Source: Alloscardovia macacae (GTDB lineage Bacteria > Actinomycetota > Actinomycetes > Actinomycetales > Bifidobacteriaceae). From it: a stretch of 64,000 bases of DNA. Both the position numbers and the translations under genes were made by a program. The stretch spans positions 186,001-250,000 of the forward strand of contig NZ_MWWT01000001.1 in NCBI RefSeq assembly GCF_002259705.1, written 5' to 3'. Positions 35,495-43,951 of the stretch are shown in pieces. The notes beneath the pieces are model-generated. The model was not told the origin of the DNA. It saw only the letters and a program-made list of their open reading frames with translations, and did no database searches. Every line of letters begins with the position of its first letter. The stretch's first letter is position 1.

Positions 35495-35949
35495 TCTTCT
35501 CCTTTCGTCGAAGTGGATAAAATGTAGGAGATGATTTCTGCTTCAGAGCGTCCTGATATCGTGTGAAGTACGTCTTGTATGGATTCGTACAAGCGCTTCG
35601 CATAAGCAGTGTGGAATTCGTTTGCAGCATTGCGCCCTAAGCGTGTGAGTGTATAGCATGAAACGTGCTTAGGCACTGTAATGGTGACGAGGTCTTTAAG
35701 AACGAGCTGGCGTATCCCACGACTAATAAGCCGTGTACGAGTGGGAAGCTCAGTGGAGGCGAATCTATGAGTTCCATTCATATCGTAGCGGCCGACGTTC
35801 AGAGTAGCTGCGTTCACTGATAAGGTATCTATCGCCGCCAGGTAGTCGATGGACACAGGAGTACCGATAGCTTTCATCAGAAGCAGAATACGTAGCATAG
35901 CTTCGTATTCTGTATCGAGGATTCTGGCTTTATGCATTATGCTGACCAT
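35491..35949 (-). CDS. ABC-3C system middle component (winged-helix)
   Basis: 152 residues from ATG 35949 (GGAAG six bases ahead). The text fits the small middle component of ABC-3C systems: an N-terminal helix (DTEYEAMLRILLLMKAIGTPVS), IDYLAAIDTLSVNA, a helix-turn-helix-like region with STELPTRTRLISRGIRQLV, and VTITVPKHVSCYTLTRLGRNA as the wing, then a helical tail. It overlaps both neighbours (13 bases with the CTD gene, 4 with the ATPase gene), so the three proteins are likely made in fixed stoichiometry. Role in bridging ATPase and C-terminal component is known only as prediction. Confidence 0.8.
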   Translation of the reverse strand: MVSIMHKARILDTEYEAMLRILLLMKAIGTPVSIDYLAAIDTLSVNAATLNVGRYDMNGTHRFASTELPTRTRLISRGIRQLVLKDLVTITVPKHVSCYTLTRLGRNAANEFHTAYAKRLYESIQDVLHTISGRSEAEIISYILSTSTKGEE

Positions 35950-36902
35950 GACAGTCTTCCTTCGTTAACAAGTTCGTGGCATGCACCCTTTTCGCATCGT
36001 GGAGAGATAAGACTGCGAATCTGAGAGAGCTTGACGTTATCGAGTACTACGTGCGTAGCCTGACCGAGAGTGCTCAGCAAACGTTCTTGTTCTGAGTCAT
36101 AGGGGAGCAGATTAATGTCTATAACCCCTTGCTCTATGGCCTCGAGAAACATCTCGAAAAGAGGCGCTTCAGTATCATTATCGAGAGAACTCCATGATGT
36201 TTCTTTGACCCATTCAGCATCATAGAATGCTTGGCGCTGCTGTTCAAAATGAGACCTCATACGCTGAGGTATATCGGCTACCGTAGGATTCTTTACCGTA
36301 GGAAGATTTTCACAGTAGGCATGAAGCAACGCATGAACGTAGACAGCTTCAGTATCTTTAATATCTTCTGGTACTGGAATCTTCGCTGGTATATCGATGA
36401 CATCATCTGCTAAGTGAAGCTTATGAGTTTCGGGGTCTATGAAAGGTGTCCTAGACCGAGTAGGCTGCGTAGCAGGAGGAATAATCTTTGTTTGTGAGTG
36501 GGCCGTAGCAGCTTCTCTAAAAATCTCTAAGAAGAGTACTCCTACTTCTTCTGCTACATTTCCTTTGTTAATAGAAGGGTACTGATAGTGGAGATCGCGT
36601 GCGAGGAAGTTCAGCGCATCTTCTTCCACATTGGACATGAAATTTGTTCTGAAGGCGTCGATGTCCCATCTGTTGCAGAGCTCTTTTGCGAGCTTTGTAC
36701 TGATATGATCTGACCCGTTCGCATAGTTCTTCCAAGTACGTAGTGCACGAAGCTCCTGAGCGCTCTCGCCAGAGCCGGTAAGTCCACATTCTATGAGGTT
36801 TGCTAAGAATTCTCCCTTATTATGTGACTGCTGAGCATAGGGAGCAAGGATGTCGATGAGAGCTTTGAGGGCTGTATCTTTTTTACGAAGTCGTTTTCCC
36901 AT
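35937..36902 (-). CDS. ABC-3C system C-terminal-domain component with novel N-terminal region
   Basis: 321 residues. The C-terminal 120 residues carry the conserved ABC-3C CTD pattern: IPQRMRSHFEQQRQAFYDAEWVKETS, then FEMFLEAIEQGVIDI and a YDSEQERLLSTLGQA helix, ending with CEKGACHELVNEGRLSW. In ABC-3C systems the N-terminal part varies and is thought to be the effector or sensor. Here residues 1-170 are helical (KKDTALKALIDILAPYAQQ, TWKNYANGSDHISTKLAKEL, WDIDAFRTNFMSNVEEDALN), with no recognised nuclease motif. First gene of the operon, reading away from the 36-bp palindrome at 37197. Confidence 0.8.
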   Translation of the reverse strand: MGKRLRKKDTALKALIDILAPYAQQSHNKGEFLANLIECGLTGSGESAQELRALRTWKNYANGSDHISTKLAKELCNRWDIDAFRTNFMSNVEEDALNFLARDLHYQYPSINKGNVAEEVGVLFLEIFREAATAHSQTKIIPPATQPTRSRTPFIDPETHKLHLADDVIDIPAKIPVPEDIKDTEAVYVHALLHAYCENLPTVKNPTVADIPQRMRSHFEQQRQAFYDAEWVKETSWSSLDNDTEAPLFEMFLEAIEQGVIDINLLPYDSEQERLLSTLGQATHVVLDNVKLSQIRSLISPRCEKGACHELVNEGRLSWSA

Positions 36903-37196
36903 CGTTTTCCATCCTTTCCCATCTTTTCTCGGTCACTTCTCCAGACCCGGTGAGGCATTCTAGAAGAAGCAGAACGTACCAGTAGTTCCTTCCTTCTAAG
37001 GATACGCCGAATAGCGCGAAAAAGACCGTATGTTCTGCACTGTAAACACGCAAAATGATGGCCGTAAGGAGATGGAGAAAGATGTAAAACGATGGGTCGA
37101 TGAATGATCGTGACTCATCCTGCCGGTGAGGGTGAGTTATGAAGTAAGTACAGATGACTGCGCAGTCTTCATAATCTGGAATCTCGTGATGTGCAC

Positions 37197-37232
37197 ATGG
37201 AGTGGCTTTACGTATACGTAAAGCCACTCCAT
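37197..37232. promoter_or_regulatory. Perfect 36-bp palindrome without loop
   Basis: Each 18-base half (ATGGAGTGGCTTTACGTA and its exact complement) meets at TA|TA with no spacer. It lies in the 400-base region between the ABC-3C operon (starting at 36902, leftward) and the sigma-like gene (37305, rightward). It could be an operator for a dimer or tetramer, or an extrudable cruciform. A 120-residue open frame crossing it looks spurious. Otherwise 36903-37304 shows nothing recognisable. Confidence 0.7.
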
Positions 37233-37304
37233 AACGTTCCTTCATGACAGATTCCTGCTAAAAGCACACGGTGAGATTCCTCGCATAATGAGGAAGACTC
37301 CACG

Positions 37305-37661
37305 ATGGATGAATTAGACATAGAACAGTCACTTGCACAGTTTGATAGGGAATGGGAGAAAAACGACCGGGCAAATACGAGAGGTGACCGACATACTCAG
37401 CTTTCACTGTTTACATGGGAAGATAGCCATTTTGCTACTTCGGGAGACATAGAAGCAGAAACTATGGAGAGGCAGCTGATGGATGTAGTTTTTTCATCGT
37501 TATCACCGCGGCAGAGAAAATTACTCTGGCAGGTGGCGGTAGAGGGGTATACCTTTACCGAGATAGCACGTGTAGAAGAGAAGAGCGAATCTGCTATCAG
37601 AAAAGCATATAATCGCGCTGTGGTAACCGCTCGAAAAGTGTGTGAGCGGATAGATAGATAA
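37305..37661 (+). CDS. Sigma-factor region-4-like DNA-binding protein
   Basis: 118 residues. The N-terminal 60 are polar. The C-terminal 55 read QLMDVVFSSLSPRQRKLLWQ, then FTEIARVEEKSESAIRKAYN and RAVVTARKVCERI, matching the helix-turn-helix of sigma-70 region 4 (ExxLSPRQRxLL...GYTFTEIA...SESAIRKAYNRA). No region 2 is present, so it is not a full sigma factor; similar short proteins occur in phages and integrated elements. It is divergent from the ABC-3C operon and may control it. A hairpin follows at 37678. Confidence 0.75.
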   Translation: MDELDIEQSLAQFDREWEKNDRANTRGDRHTQLSLFTWEDSHFATSGDIEAETMERQLMDVVFSSLSPRQRKLLWQVAVEGYTFTEIARVEEKSESAIRKAYNRAVVTARKVCERIDR

Positions 37662-37677
37662 AATCCATGCAGTAGGT

Positions 37678-37716
37678 CACGTGTAGGGGAGAAAACGGGA
37701 ACCTTCTCTACACGTG
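37678..37716. terminator. Hairpin after the sigma-like gene
   Basis: CACGTGTAGGGGAGAA pairs with TTCTCTACACGTG, with a two-base bulge. No T-run follows, so its strength is uncertain. Confidence 0.5.
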
Positions 37717-37821
37717 GCATATCCGCGCCCACTCGGTTATCAGCTGGGTTCATCCTGTAAGACGTAGCTTTATTCTGCTGGGCGACGAGCGTAGTCTTCT
37801 CTTCTAGAGAAGCGAAAGTGA

Positions 37822-39063
37822 ATGAGTATGCGCAGTAGAAAGTATGTGTCTGTATCGGCTGATTATCTCACCACGAATCTCGCGTATAGTGCGCTATTAT
37901 CTGTACTTCCTCTTATCATCACGCAGCAGATAGGATCGGCGAGTATCATCTCAGGAATCATGCTGGGAGTATTATCTGCAGCTGCGCGGGGCAGTACCCT
38001 TTTCCTCGGTCGCGTTATCGAAAGGGTATCCACATTCTATCTCATGCAGTGCGGTTTAGGCATGACCGTCCTCGGATTACTCGTTTTTTCGTGGATGGTA
38101 GAAGCGCTTCCTATCGCTTCTGTGGTCGGGCTCATTCTGCTGGGTGTGGGAGTATCCGTAGTGAATTTTACTCTTCGCGGGCATATCATAGCCACCACTG
38201 CTGATGCGAAAGAACAGACGTCGTTTTTCTCCCTCGTGTCCTTGTGTGCGAGTGGAGGTGCAGCCATCGGTCCCATCGTCGCATCCTTTATGCAGAAGGA
38301 ATTCGGTCTTCTGCCTTTCGTTCTCCTTCTTACGGGTATTTATGTAGTCGCATTCCTGTGCACGGGAGTTTTCTTCGACCGTCGAGTGTATATCCGTACT
38401 GCAGAGGAGGCATCTGAGAAAAGCAGGTCTTCTGTCCTCGTCACTCTTCGAGGACTGCTCAGTAGTCGCACCACGATGCCCGTCGTAGTCATCGTGGTCA
38501 TCGGCAGCGTCATGAATGGTCAGCTTTTTTCTGGTATGGCGTTCGAATTTCAGGAGTTTTCATCCAGTCTGCTGCCAGCGGGAGTATTTTTCACCGTAGA
38601 TGCTGTGGCAGTCATCTGTCTTCAGCTTCCTGTGAATATGCTCATCCTGCGCATTATGAGTTCGGGGAAAACATCGTCATACTGCATGGGCGTAAGTCTA
38701 GCGTGGTATAGTACGGCTTTTCTCCTCTTTGCTGCAGGCACCTTGAGTCATACTGTAGGGATTATATGTGCTGCGCTTATCCTGTTCTCGGCTGGCGAGT
38801 GTATGTATGCACCGCTGACGAATGTGGCTATGGTGGAATCAGGGGAGAGCATGCCTCTCGTCGATGTGCTGAACTGTCGGCTTCTCTTAACGGCTGTAGG
38901 AGAGTCGCTTGGTTCTTTCTGCGGAGGATTCCTCGTTCCGCTTTTTATAGCTCAATTCCATACTGCAGCGCCGTACTGGGCAGCTCTCGCCCTTATCGCA
39001 GCATGTACGCTGGGGAGTCTTCTCTATCCCACGTCTTCATCTCGAAGATATAACCTACGATAA
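37822..39063 (+). CDS. MFS transporter
   Basis: 413 residues, twelve hydrophobic segments in two halves around a soluble loop (RTAEEASEKSRSS, about 190-205). The N-terminal half has GRVIERVSTFYLM where motif A lies and GVGVSVVNFTLRGHIIATTA in segment 4 to loop 5, resembling motif C drug exporters. No gene-specific substrate motif. Lower expression codon use. Its last 71 bases overlap the opposing 38993 gene; both frames look real. Confidence 0.85.
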   Translation: MSMRSRKYVSVSADYLTTNLAYSALLSVLPLIITQQIGSASIISGIMLGVLSAAARGSTLFLGRVIERVSTFYLMQCGLGMTVLGLLVFSWMVEALPIASVVGLILLGVGVSVVNFTLRGHIIATTADAKEQTSFFSLVSLCASGGAAIGPIVASFMQKEFGLLPFVLLLTGIYVVAFLCTGVFFDRRVYIRTAEEASEKSRSSVLVTLRGLLSSRTTMPVVVIVVIGSVMNGQLFSGMAFEFQEFSSSLLPAGVFFTVDAVAVICLQLPVNMLILRIMSSGKTSSYCMGVSLAWYSTAFLLFAAGTLSHTVGIICAALILFSAGECMYAPLTNVAMVESGESMPLVDVLNCRLLLTAVGESLGSFCGGFLVPLFIAQFHTAAPYWAALALIAACTLGSLLYPTSSSRRYNLR

Positions 39064-39337
39064 GCAGTAGCACAGGTATGAGAAAACGGGTGAAGACAGC
39101 ATTCGTATAAAAACCGAGCATGAGCGCTGTGGTAGCGAGCACGGGGATAACTGCTTCTACGAGGGTGCGTAGGCTTCTCCGGCCATACAGGTGTATGTTC
39201 GTGGTGAGCATAGTCACGTATACATAACAGGTGATGCCCACATAGAGGAGGATAACTGCTGGATGTGGAGCGCCCCACGCTCCCGAGAGATAGTCAGGTA
39301 TGCTCACCAGCCATGCGGTAAAGAGGAACATACTCAT
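38993..39337 (-). CDS. Small membrane protein, unknown function
   Basis: About 114 residues from ATG 39337, preferred because GGAGG is eight bases ahead; a GTG at 39346 overlaps that site. Four hydrophobic segments: FLFTAWLVSIPDYLSG, AVILLYVGITCYVYVTML, LVEAVIPVLATTALMLGFY and FLIPVLLLIVGYIFEM. The pattern resembles small DUF-type proteins related to YoaI/DUF2512-like membrane proteins, but I cannot name a family. It overlaps the convergent MFS gene by 71 bases. On its coding strand a G8 run precedes it by about 45 bases. Confidence 0.6.
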   Translation of the reverse strand: MSMFLFTAWLVSIPDYLSGAWGAPHPAVILLYVGITCYVYVTMLTTNIHLYGRRSLRTLVEAVIPVLATTALMLGFYTNAVFTRFLIPVLLLIVGYIFEMKTWDREDSPAYMLR

Positions 39338-39379
39338 AGCAGGCACCTCCGTGAAGTGGATAAATTGCCCTCTATTCTA

Positions 39380-39387
39380 CCCCCCCC
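39380..39387. repeat. C8/G8 homopolymer tract
   Basis: Eight C on the plus strand, about 45 bases upstream of the 39337 start. Identical-length tracts occur at 12869-12876 and 60492-60499. Confidence 0.6.
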
Positions 39388-39406
39388 GAAAGCAGAAAAG
39401 CAAAAC

Positions 39407-39443
39407 GCGCCGGCATGTGCCGAAAAGGTACACGTGCCGGCGC
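39407..39443 (-). terminator. Terminator of the zwf-opcA-pgl operon
   Basis: GCGCCGGCATGTGCC pairs with GGTACACGTGCCGGCGC around GAAAA. On the minus strand it is followed by GTTTTGCTTTT. The stem sequence closely resembles the one after upp at 50996. Confidence 0.8.
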
Positions 39444-39468
39444 ATCTGAAGAAAAGGAAGCGGAACGT

Positions 39469-40266
39469 CTACGCGAGATTCGCCGCAGCAGCGCGGTCTA
39501 TCATCCACAGGCTCTCTTCCTTACCGCGCGCATACGAGCTCGGTACATTCGCGTGGTCGGCCTCGTAGAGTGCACGACCCACGGCATCGCTCTTCCGCTC
39601 GCCCGAGGCGAAGACCCATACGAAGTCGGTGCTTTGGATGAACGGAACCGTGAGAGTCACGCGCAGTGGAGGCATCTTCGGGGAGTGCGCCACGCCCAGG
39701 CTCTTCACAGCCGGGTCGCTGGACAGCACTTCGTCATGGCCTGGGAAGAGGGATGCGAAGTGACCGTCGGGGCCCACGCCGAAGAGGGCGATGTCCAGCG
39801 TGCCTTCAGGACCGAGCTCGCGTTCGAGCTCAGCCTGGTACTCGCGTGCAGCAGCCAGGAGGACAGCGTCATTCTCGGCGTCACTCGCGCTCGCGGCAGC
39901 CTCAGCAGTGCGCGTCTCAGCAGGCATCTCATGAATATTCTCCTCAGGAAGCTCGCCCGAGGCTACGAGCGCATCCAGCCAGGCTTCGCGCGCCTGCAGA
40001 GCGTTACGGTCTGCATGGTCAGCAGGAACGAAGCGCTCGTCTCCCCACCAGAAGTGGACGCGGGAGAAGTCCACGGCCGCGCACAGCGGACTCTGAGCAG
40101 CCGCTGCGAGCACGGCTATGCCATCCGTGCCGCCGGTGAGCGCCACATCCACGCGCTCCTGCGCGGTCAGCAGGTCCGAGATGCGTAGCAGCAGACGCGC
40201 TGCCACTGTCTGGATGAGAGTCTCTTCAGTGTCATAAACGAGAACGTTACGCTGTACAGAATCCAT
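39469..40266 (-). CDS. pgl: 6-phosphogluconolactonase
   Basis: 265 residues, DevB/NagB-like fold. Hydrolyses 6-phosphogluconolactone to 6-phosphogluconate. Visible motifs: VDVALTGGTDGIAVL (phosphate loop) near 40-55, VHFWWGDERFVPADHADRN near 70-90, and FGVGPDGHFASLFPGHD near 160-177, with the catalytic aspartate and histidine in GPDGHFASLFP. An Ala/Glu-rich loop (TRTAEAAASASDAEND) is inserted in the middle. Third gene of zwf-opcA-pgl, 32 bases behind opcA. gnd, the next enzyme, is 28 kb away. Confidence 0.94.
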   Translation of the reverse strand: MDSVQRNVLVYDTEETLIQTVAARLLLRISDLLTAQERVDVALTGGTDGIAVLAAAAQSPLCAAVDFSRVHFWWGDERFVPADHADRNALQAREAWLDALVASGELPEENIHEMPAETRTAEAAASASDAENDAVLLAAAREYQAELERELGPEGTLDIALFGVGPDGHFASLFPGHDEVLSSDPAVKSLGVAHSPKMPPLRVTLTVPFIQSTDFVWVFASGERKSDAVGRALYEADHANVPSSYARGKEESLWMIDRAAAANLA

Positions 40267-40298
40267 GTGTGCTCCTTGCTTACGTCGTCGGTGCTCAG

Positions 40299-41282
40299 TT
40301 AGCGCTGTGTGGTCCAGTGGTCGTGACTAATCATATCCCACCCCTCGGTAAGAACGGCGTTATAGATCTCGTCAGGATCGAGGCGGCGCAGCTCTTCGGT
40401 CATGCAGTCGCCCAGGGTGCGGTGTGGCACGGAGATAGTCTGCTTCATCTGGCCAGGCTTCGTGATGAAAAGGTCTGAGGAAGCGTCGCTCGGGCGCTCG
40501 ATGACGGAGTCTCCATCCGTGCGGTGGAAGACCACGCCACGCACAGCCGAGACGTGCTCGTCCACTTCGAAGGAGACAGGAACCTTCAGAGCCCAGGCGA
40601 GCCAGGCACCGAGCAGGTCTACGGACAGCGAGTGGCTGTTCCCGCGTACAGTCACCGACTGGATCTCGGTGTGTGGTGGCTCGTCCACGAGAGCGGCCAG
40701 TAGGCCACGCCAGACGGTCAGACGCGTCCACGCGAGATCGGTTTCTTCCACAGTGTGGTGCTCTCGCAGCGTGAGGAATGTGGCCATAGGGTCAGCAGTC
40801 ATCTGCGCATCGGTGATGCGGCTGCGCGTCATGCTGCCGAGCAGAGAGGTGGATGGGGATGCTGGCGTGCTGCTGCTCCACCAGGCCACCACAGGAGCGT
40901 CAGGAACGAGCAGTGGCAGGACGAGAGTATCGAGGTGGCGCAGCAGGCTTTCTGCTGGGCGCAGCACGATGACTTCGCCAGCGCCGCCGTCTGACCCGAG
41001 GCGGATTTCCGCATCCAGTGGAGCCACGGTACCTACGGCTACTGCAGGAAGCGTGGTCATGTCTGGAGCCTCAGTGCGGTCGGTCACGATGGCTATGACG
41101 CGGCTCGGATGCTCCTGGCTCGCCTGAATGGCAGTGGCTAGAACGTTTTCGAGTTCGCGTTCGCTCGTGGACACGAGCAGGGTGAGCACACGGCCCTGCG
41201 AGGCTTCGCCGCGCTCAGCGTGAGCCTGGGCGAGCTTCGAGGATATCTGTGAAGTGGTGCTCGAAGGAAGGATTTCTATCAT
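40299..41282 (-). CDS. opcA: Glucose-6-phosphate dehydrogenase assembly protein OpcA
   Basis: 327 residues. OpcA is needed for assembly and full activity of Zwf in cyanobacteria and actinobacteria. Family features include TLLVSTSERELENVLATAIQ near the start, VLRPAESLLRHLDTLVLPLLVPDAPVVAWW near 105-135, and the C-terminal SVPHRTLGDCMTEELRRLDPDE. It sits between zwf and pgl, its usual place. It begins 77 bases after the zwf stop. Confidence 0.93.
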   Translation of the reverse strand: MIEILPSSTTSQISSKLAQAHAERGEASQGRVLTLLVSTSERELENVLATAIQASQEHPSRVIAIVTDRTEAPDMTTLPAVAVGTVAPLDAEIRLGSDGGAGEVIVLRPAESLLRHLDTLVLPLLVPDAPVVAWWSSSTPASPSTSLLGSMTRSRITDAQMTADPMATFLTLREHHTVEETDLAWTRLTVWRGLLAALVDEPPHTEIQSVTVRGNSHSLSVDLLGAWLAWALKVPVSFEVDEHVSAVRGVVFHRTDGDSVIERPSDASSDLFITKPGQMKQTISVPHRTLGDCMTEELRRLDPDEIYNAVLTEGWDMISHDHWTTQR

Positions 41283-41359
41283 GAGAGTGTTCTTTCGTCA
41301 GGTGGAGGGAAAATGGACCATTCGCGCGTAAAAAACGAGCATACGCTTACGGCACACGC

Positions 41360-42925
41360 TTACGGCAGACGCCATGAGCGGCCGTCACGAGCCAGCATCT
41401 CGTCAGCCTCCTGCGGTCCCCACGTACCCGAGCGGTACGCCTGCGGCTGTGGCTGCGTGGCCCAGAACTTCTCTATAGGGTCGAGGATCTCCCAGCTGAG
41501 CTCCACCTCACGCGTGGTCGGGAAGAGAGGAGGCTCGCCGAGCAGCACGTCGAGGATGAGACGCTCGTAGGCTTCCGGAGACTGCTCGGTAAAAGCGTTT
41601 CCGTAGTTAAAGTCCATGTTCACGTCGCGCACTTCCATAGCGGTCCCCGGCACCTTCGAGCCGAAACGCATGGTGATGCCCTCGTCTGGCTGCACGCGGA
41701 TGACGATGGCGTTATTCCCCAGTTCGGAGGTAGCAGTGTCCTGGAATGGCAGGTGTGGAGCGTGCTTAAAGACCACAGCTATCTCCGTGACGCGCTTACC
41801 CAGGCGCTTGCCCGAGCGCAGGTAGAACGGCACGCCAGCCCAGCGGCGGGTGTCGATGTCCAGGCGGATGGCCGCGTAGGTCTCCGTGGTGTCATCCTTT
41901 TCGATGCCCTGCTCGTCGAGGAAGCCGTTCACCTTTTCAGCACCCTGCCAGCCTTCGGCGTACTGGCCTCGGGCGGTGTGTGCGCCGAGGTCTTCCGGCA
42001 GGCGCACTGCGGAGAGCACCTTAATCTTTTCTGCCACGAGGTCCTTCGCGGAGAAGCTCACCGGCTCTTCCATGGCGGTGAGAGCCATGAGCTGCAGGAG
42101 GTGGTTCTGGATGACGTCGCGCGCGATGCCGATGCCGGAGAAGTATCCCGCACGCGTACCGATGCCGATGTCTTCTGCCATGGTGATCTGCACGTGATCC
42201 ACGTAATTCGAATTCCACACCGGCTCGAACATCATGTTCGCGAAGCGCAGAGCGAGCAGATTCTGCACGGTCTCCTTACCGAGGTAGTGGTCGATGCGGA
42301 AGACCGACTGCGGGTCGAAGACTTCCGAGACCACGCGGTCGAGCTCGCGTGCGCTTTCGAGGTCATGGCCGAATGGCTTTTCGATGATGACGCGACGCCA
42401 CGCGCCCTCGTCCGACTTCGCCAGGCCCGAGTCTGCCAGCTGGCGTGAGACGGTAGGGAAGTCGCGTGGAGGAATGGACATGTAGAAGGCGTGGTTCCCC
42501 TGAGTGCCGCGCACCTCGTCCAGCTCGGAGACGGTGTCCGAGAGGCGCTTAAAGGAGTCTGCGTCGTCGAAGGTCCCCTGCACGAAGCGGATGCCGCCCT
42601 TCAAGTACTCCCACGTAGACTCGTTAAATGGCGTGCGTGCGTGAGCGAGGATGTTCTCCTTAATGAAGTCCGCGAAATCCTCGTGACTCCATCCGCGGCG
42701 TCCGAAGCCCACGAGTCCGAAACCGGCTGGTAAGAGACCGCGGTTTGCGAGGTCGTACACGGCTGGGATGAGCTTCTTCTTACTGAGGTCTCCCGTGACG
42801 CCGAAGATGACGAGCGAGCATGGTCCGGCTATGCGTGGAAGGCGCATATCGCGCGGATCGCGTAGCGGATTCGTCCAGTTTTCATCGCGCTCGAGCGGGT
42901 TCTGCGCGGATGCTGATGTAGTCAT
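41360..42925 (-). CDS. zwf: Glucose-6-phosphate 1-dehydrogenase
   Basis: 521 residues from ATG 42925; the open frame continues to 42994 but lacks a ribosome-binding site. N-terminal GVTGDLSKKKLIPAVYDL is the NADP-binding loop; RVIIEKPFGHDLESA (EKPFG), RIDHYLGKETVQNLL (catalytic RIDHYLGKE with the active-site His) follow, and AWRxxTP-like text is replaced at the end by SWEILDPIEKFWA. First enzyme of the oxidative pentose phosphate pathway and NADPH source. Upstream 240 bases are AT-rich near the start. Confidence 0.96.
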   Translation of the reverse strand: MTTSASAQNPLERDENWTNPLRDPRDMRLPRIAGPCSLVIFGVTGDLSKKKLIPAVYDLANRGLLPAGFGLVGFGRRGWSHEDFADFIKENILAHARTPFNESTWEYLKGGIRFVQGTFDDADSFKRLSDTVSELDEVRGTQGNHAFYMSIPPRDFPTVSRQLADSGLAKSDEGAWRRVIIEKPFGHDLESARELDRVVSEVFDPQSVFRIDHYLGKETVQNLLALRFANMMFEPVWNSNYVDHVQITMAEDIGIGTRAGYFSGIGIARDVIQNHLLQLMALTAMEEPVSFSAKDLVAEKIKVLSAVRLPEDLGAHTARGQYAEGWQGAEKVNGFLDEQGIEKDDTTETYAAIRLDIDTRRWAGVPFYLRSGKRLGKRVTEIAVVFKHAPHLPFQDTATSELGNNAIVIRVQPDEGITMRFGSKVPGTAMEVRDVNMDFNYGNAFTEQSPEAYERLILDVLLGEPPLFPTTREVELSWEILDPIEKFWATQPQPQAYRSGTWGPQEADEMLARDGRSWRLP

Positions 42926-43125
42926 ACTAACTCCTCTAATAAAACTACTTTTAGTGTACTGAGGACGCGTTACGTTTCGCCCGGCTTTCGGCATCTGTAC
43001 GCGAGGCGCGAAACTTTTCTTTATTTTATTTTTTCGGGGAGCGCAGGGGTGGGAACGCGATGTTTCGCGCGCTAGGCGCGCGAAGTCGGGTCCTGCGGTG
43101 TGGGGCTGGTCTGCGCGTGCTGGGC

Positions 43126-43176
43126 GACGCTTACAAGCGCGAGACGCTTATAGACGTGAGACGCTTACAGGCGCGA
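43126..43176. repeat. Three tandem 17-bp repeats at the 3' end of the DtxR-type gene
   Basis: Units GACGCTTACAAGCGCGA, GACGCTTATAGACGTGA and GACGCTTACAGGCGCGA run in tandem. The third unit contains the stop codon of the minus-strand gene, so the end of that gene seems to have been duplicated downstream. Confidence 0.7.
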
Positions 43177-43944
43177 GACGCGGATGTAGTCTGCGCTCGA
43201 CTGGCTGACCGCGAAAGGCTCGCTGAGCGCAGCGCCATCACTGGACACAGCCTGCAGGGTGATGGTGCTGTCCTCTTCCTGAAAGGACACCACGCGGATG
43301 ATGCTATCCACGTGCACGCCATGCTGGTCGAGAGTGCGGAGCAAATCCTCTTCGTCATCGTTCACGCGGGAGAGGACTGCGCTCGCACCCACAGGAACGA
43401 GGTTTACATTCATCGTGGTGAAGATGGGAAGAATACCTGCGCGGTCGGGGATAGGGTCACCATGAGGGTCGCGGTCGGGGAAACCGAGCCTCTCTTCCAT
43501 GCGTTCTATCATCATGTCACTGGCCGCATGCTCGAGGCGTTCTGCTTCTTCGTGAACCTGATCCCACGTGTAACTGAGCTCCCGTACGAGATACGTCTCG
43601 ATGATGCGATGACGCCTGAGCATGTGAATGGCGAGGTCTCGGCCTTTTTCCGTCAGCTGGATGCCGCCATAAGGAGCGTGCATGACATATCCCTGATCTG
43701 TCATGCGAGCCAGAGCGCCCGAGACTGTGGAGGCGCGCATGCCTGTCTCCTGCGCGAGGTCGCGAGGGGAGATGACGCACTGAGGGAGTGCGGTGGAGGT
43801 CGCTGAGGCGGTGAGTGCGGTGGAGGTCGCTGAGGCGGTGGGCGCGGTGGAGTCCGCTCCGTCCTTATCTTCGAGGGCGGAGTGCCATTCGTGCAGCTTC
43901 CAAATGGCCTTCACATAGTCTTGAGTGCTCGCAGATGTGGTCAT
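43165..43944 (-). CDS. DtxR/MntR-family metal-dependent repressor with a repeat insert in the winged helix
   Basis: 259 residues. N-terminal helix 1 TQDYVKAIWKLHEW is followed by an insert (about residues 25-52) with the repeat TASATSTAL twice, then the rest of the winged helix: VISPRDLAQETGMRASTVSGALARMTDQGYV. The dimerisation and metal-binding domain follows (HRIIETYLVRELSYTWDQVHEEAERLEHAAS, with Glu and His ligands), then a C-terminal SH3/FeoA-like domain. The class represses iron or manganese uptake when metal is bound. Target genes are not in view. The repeat is encoded by a tandem DNA repeat near 43793-43850. Confidence 0.88.
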   Translation of the reverse strand: MTTSASTQDYVKAIWKLHEWHSALEDKDGADSTAPTASATSTALTASATSTALPQCVISPRDLAQETGMRASTVSGALARMTDQGYVMHAPYGGIQLTEKGRDLAIHMLRRHRIIETYLVRELSYTWDQVHEEAERLEHAASDMMIERMEERLGFPDRDPHGDPIPDRAGILPIFTTMNVNLVPVGASAVLSRVNDDEEDLLRTLDQHGVHVDSIIRVVSFQEEDSTITLQAVSSDGAALSEPFAVSQSSADYIRVSRL

Positions 43945-43951
43945 AATGCTT

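Noticed and set aside
36883-37245. A 120-residue open frame on the minus strand upstream of the ABC-3C operon
   Set aside because: It runs through the perfect palindrome and lacks a recognisable domain, plausible ribosome-binding site or consistent codon use; taken as noncoding.
41340-41375. Direct repeats ACGCTTACGGCA downstream of zwf
   Set aside because: Two short copies around the zwf stop; most likely a local duplication of the gene end.
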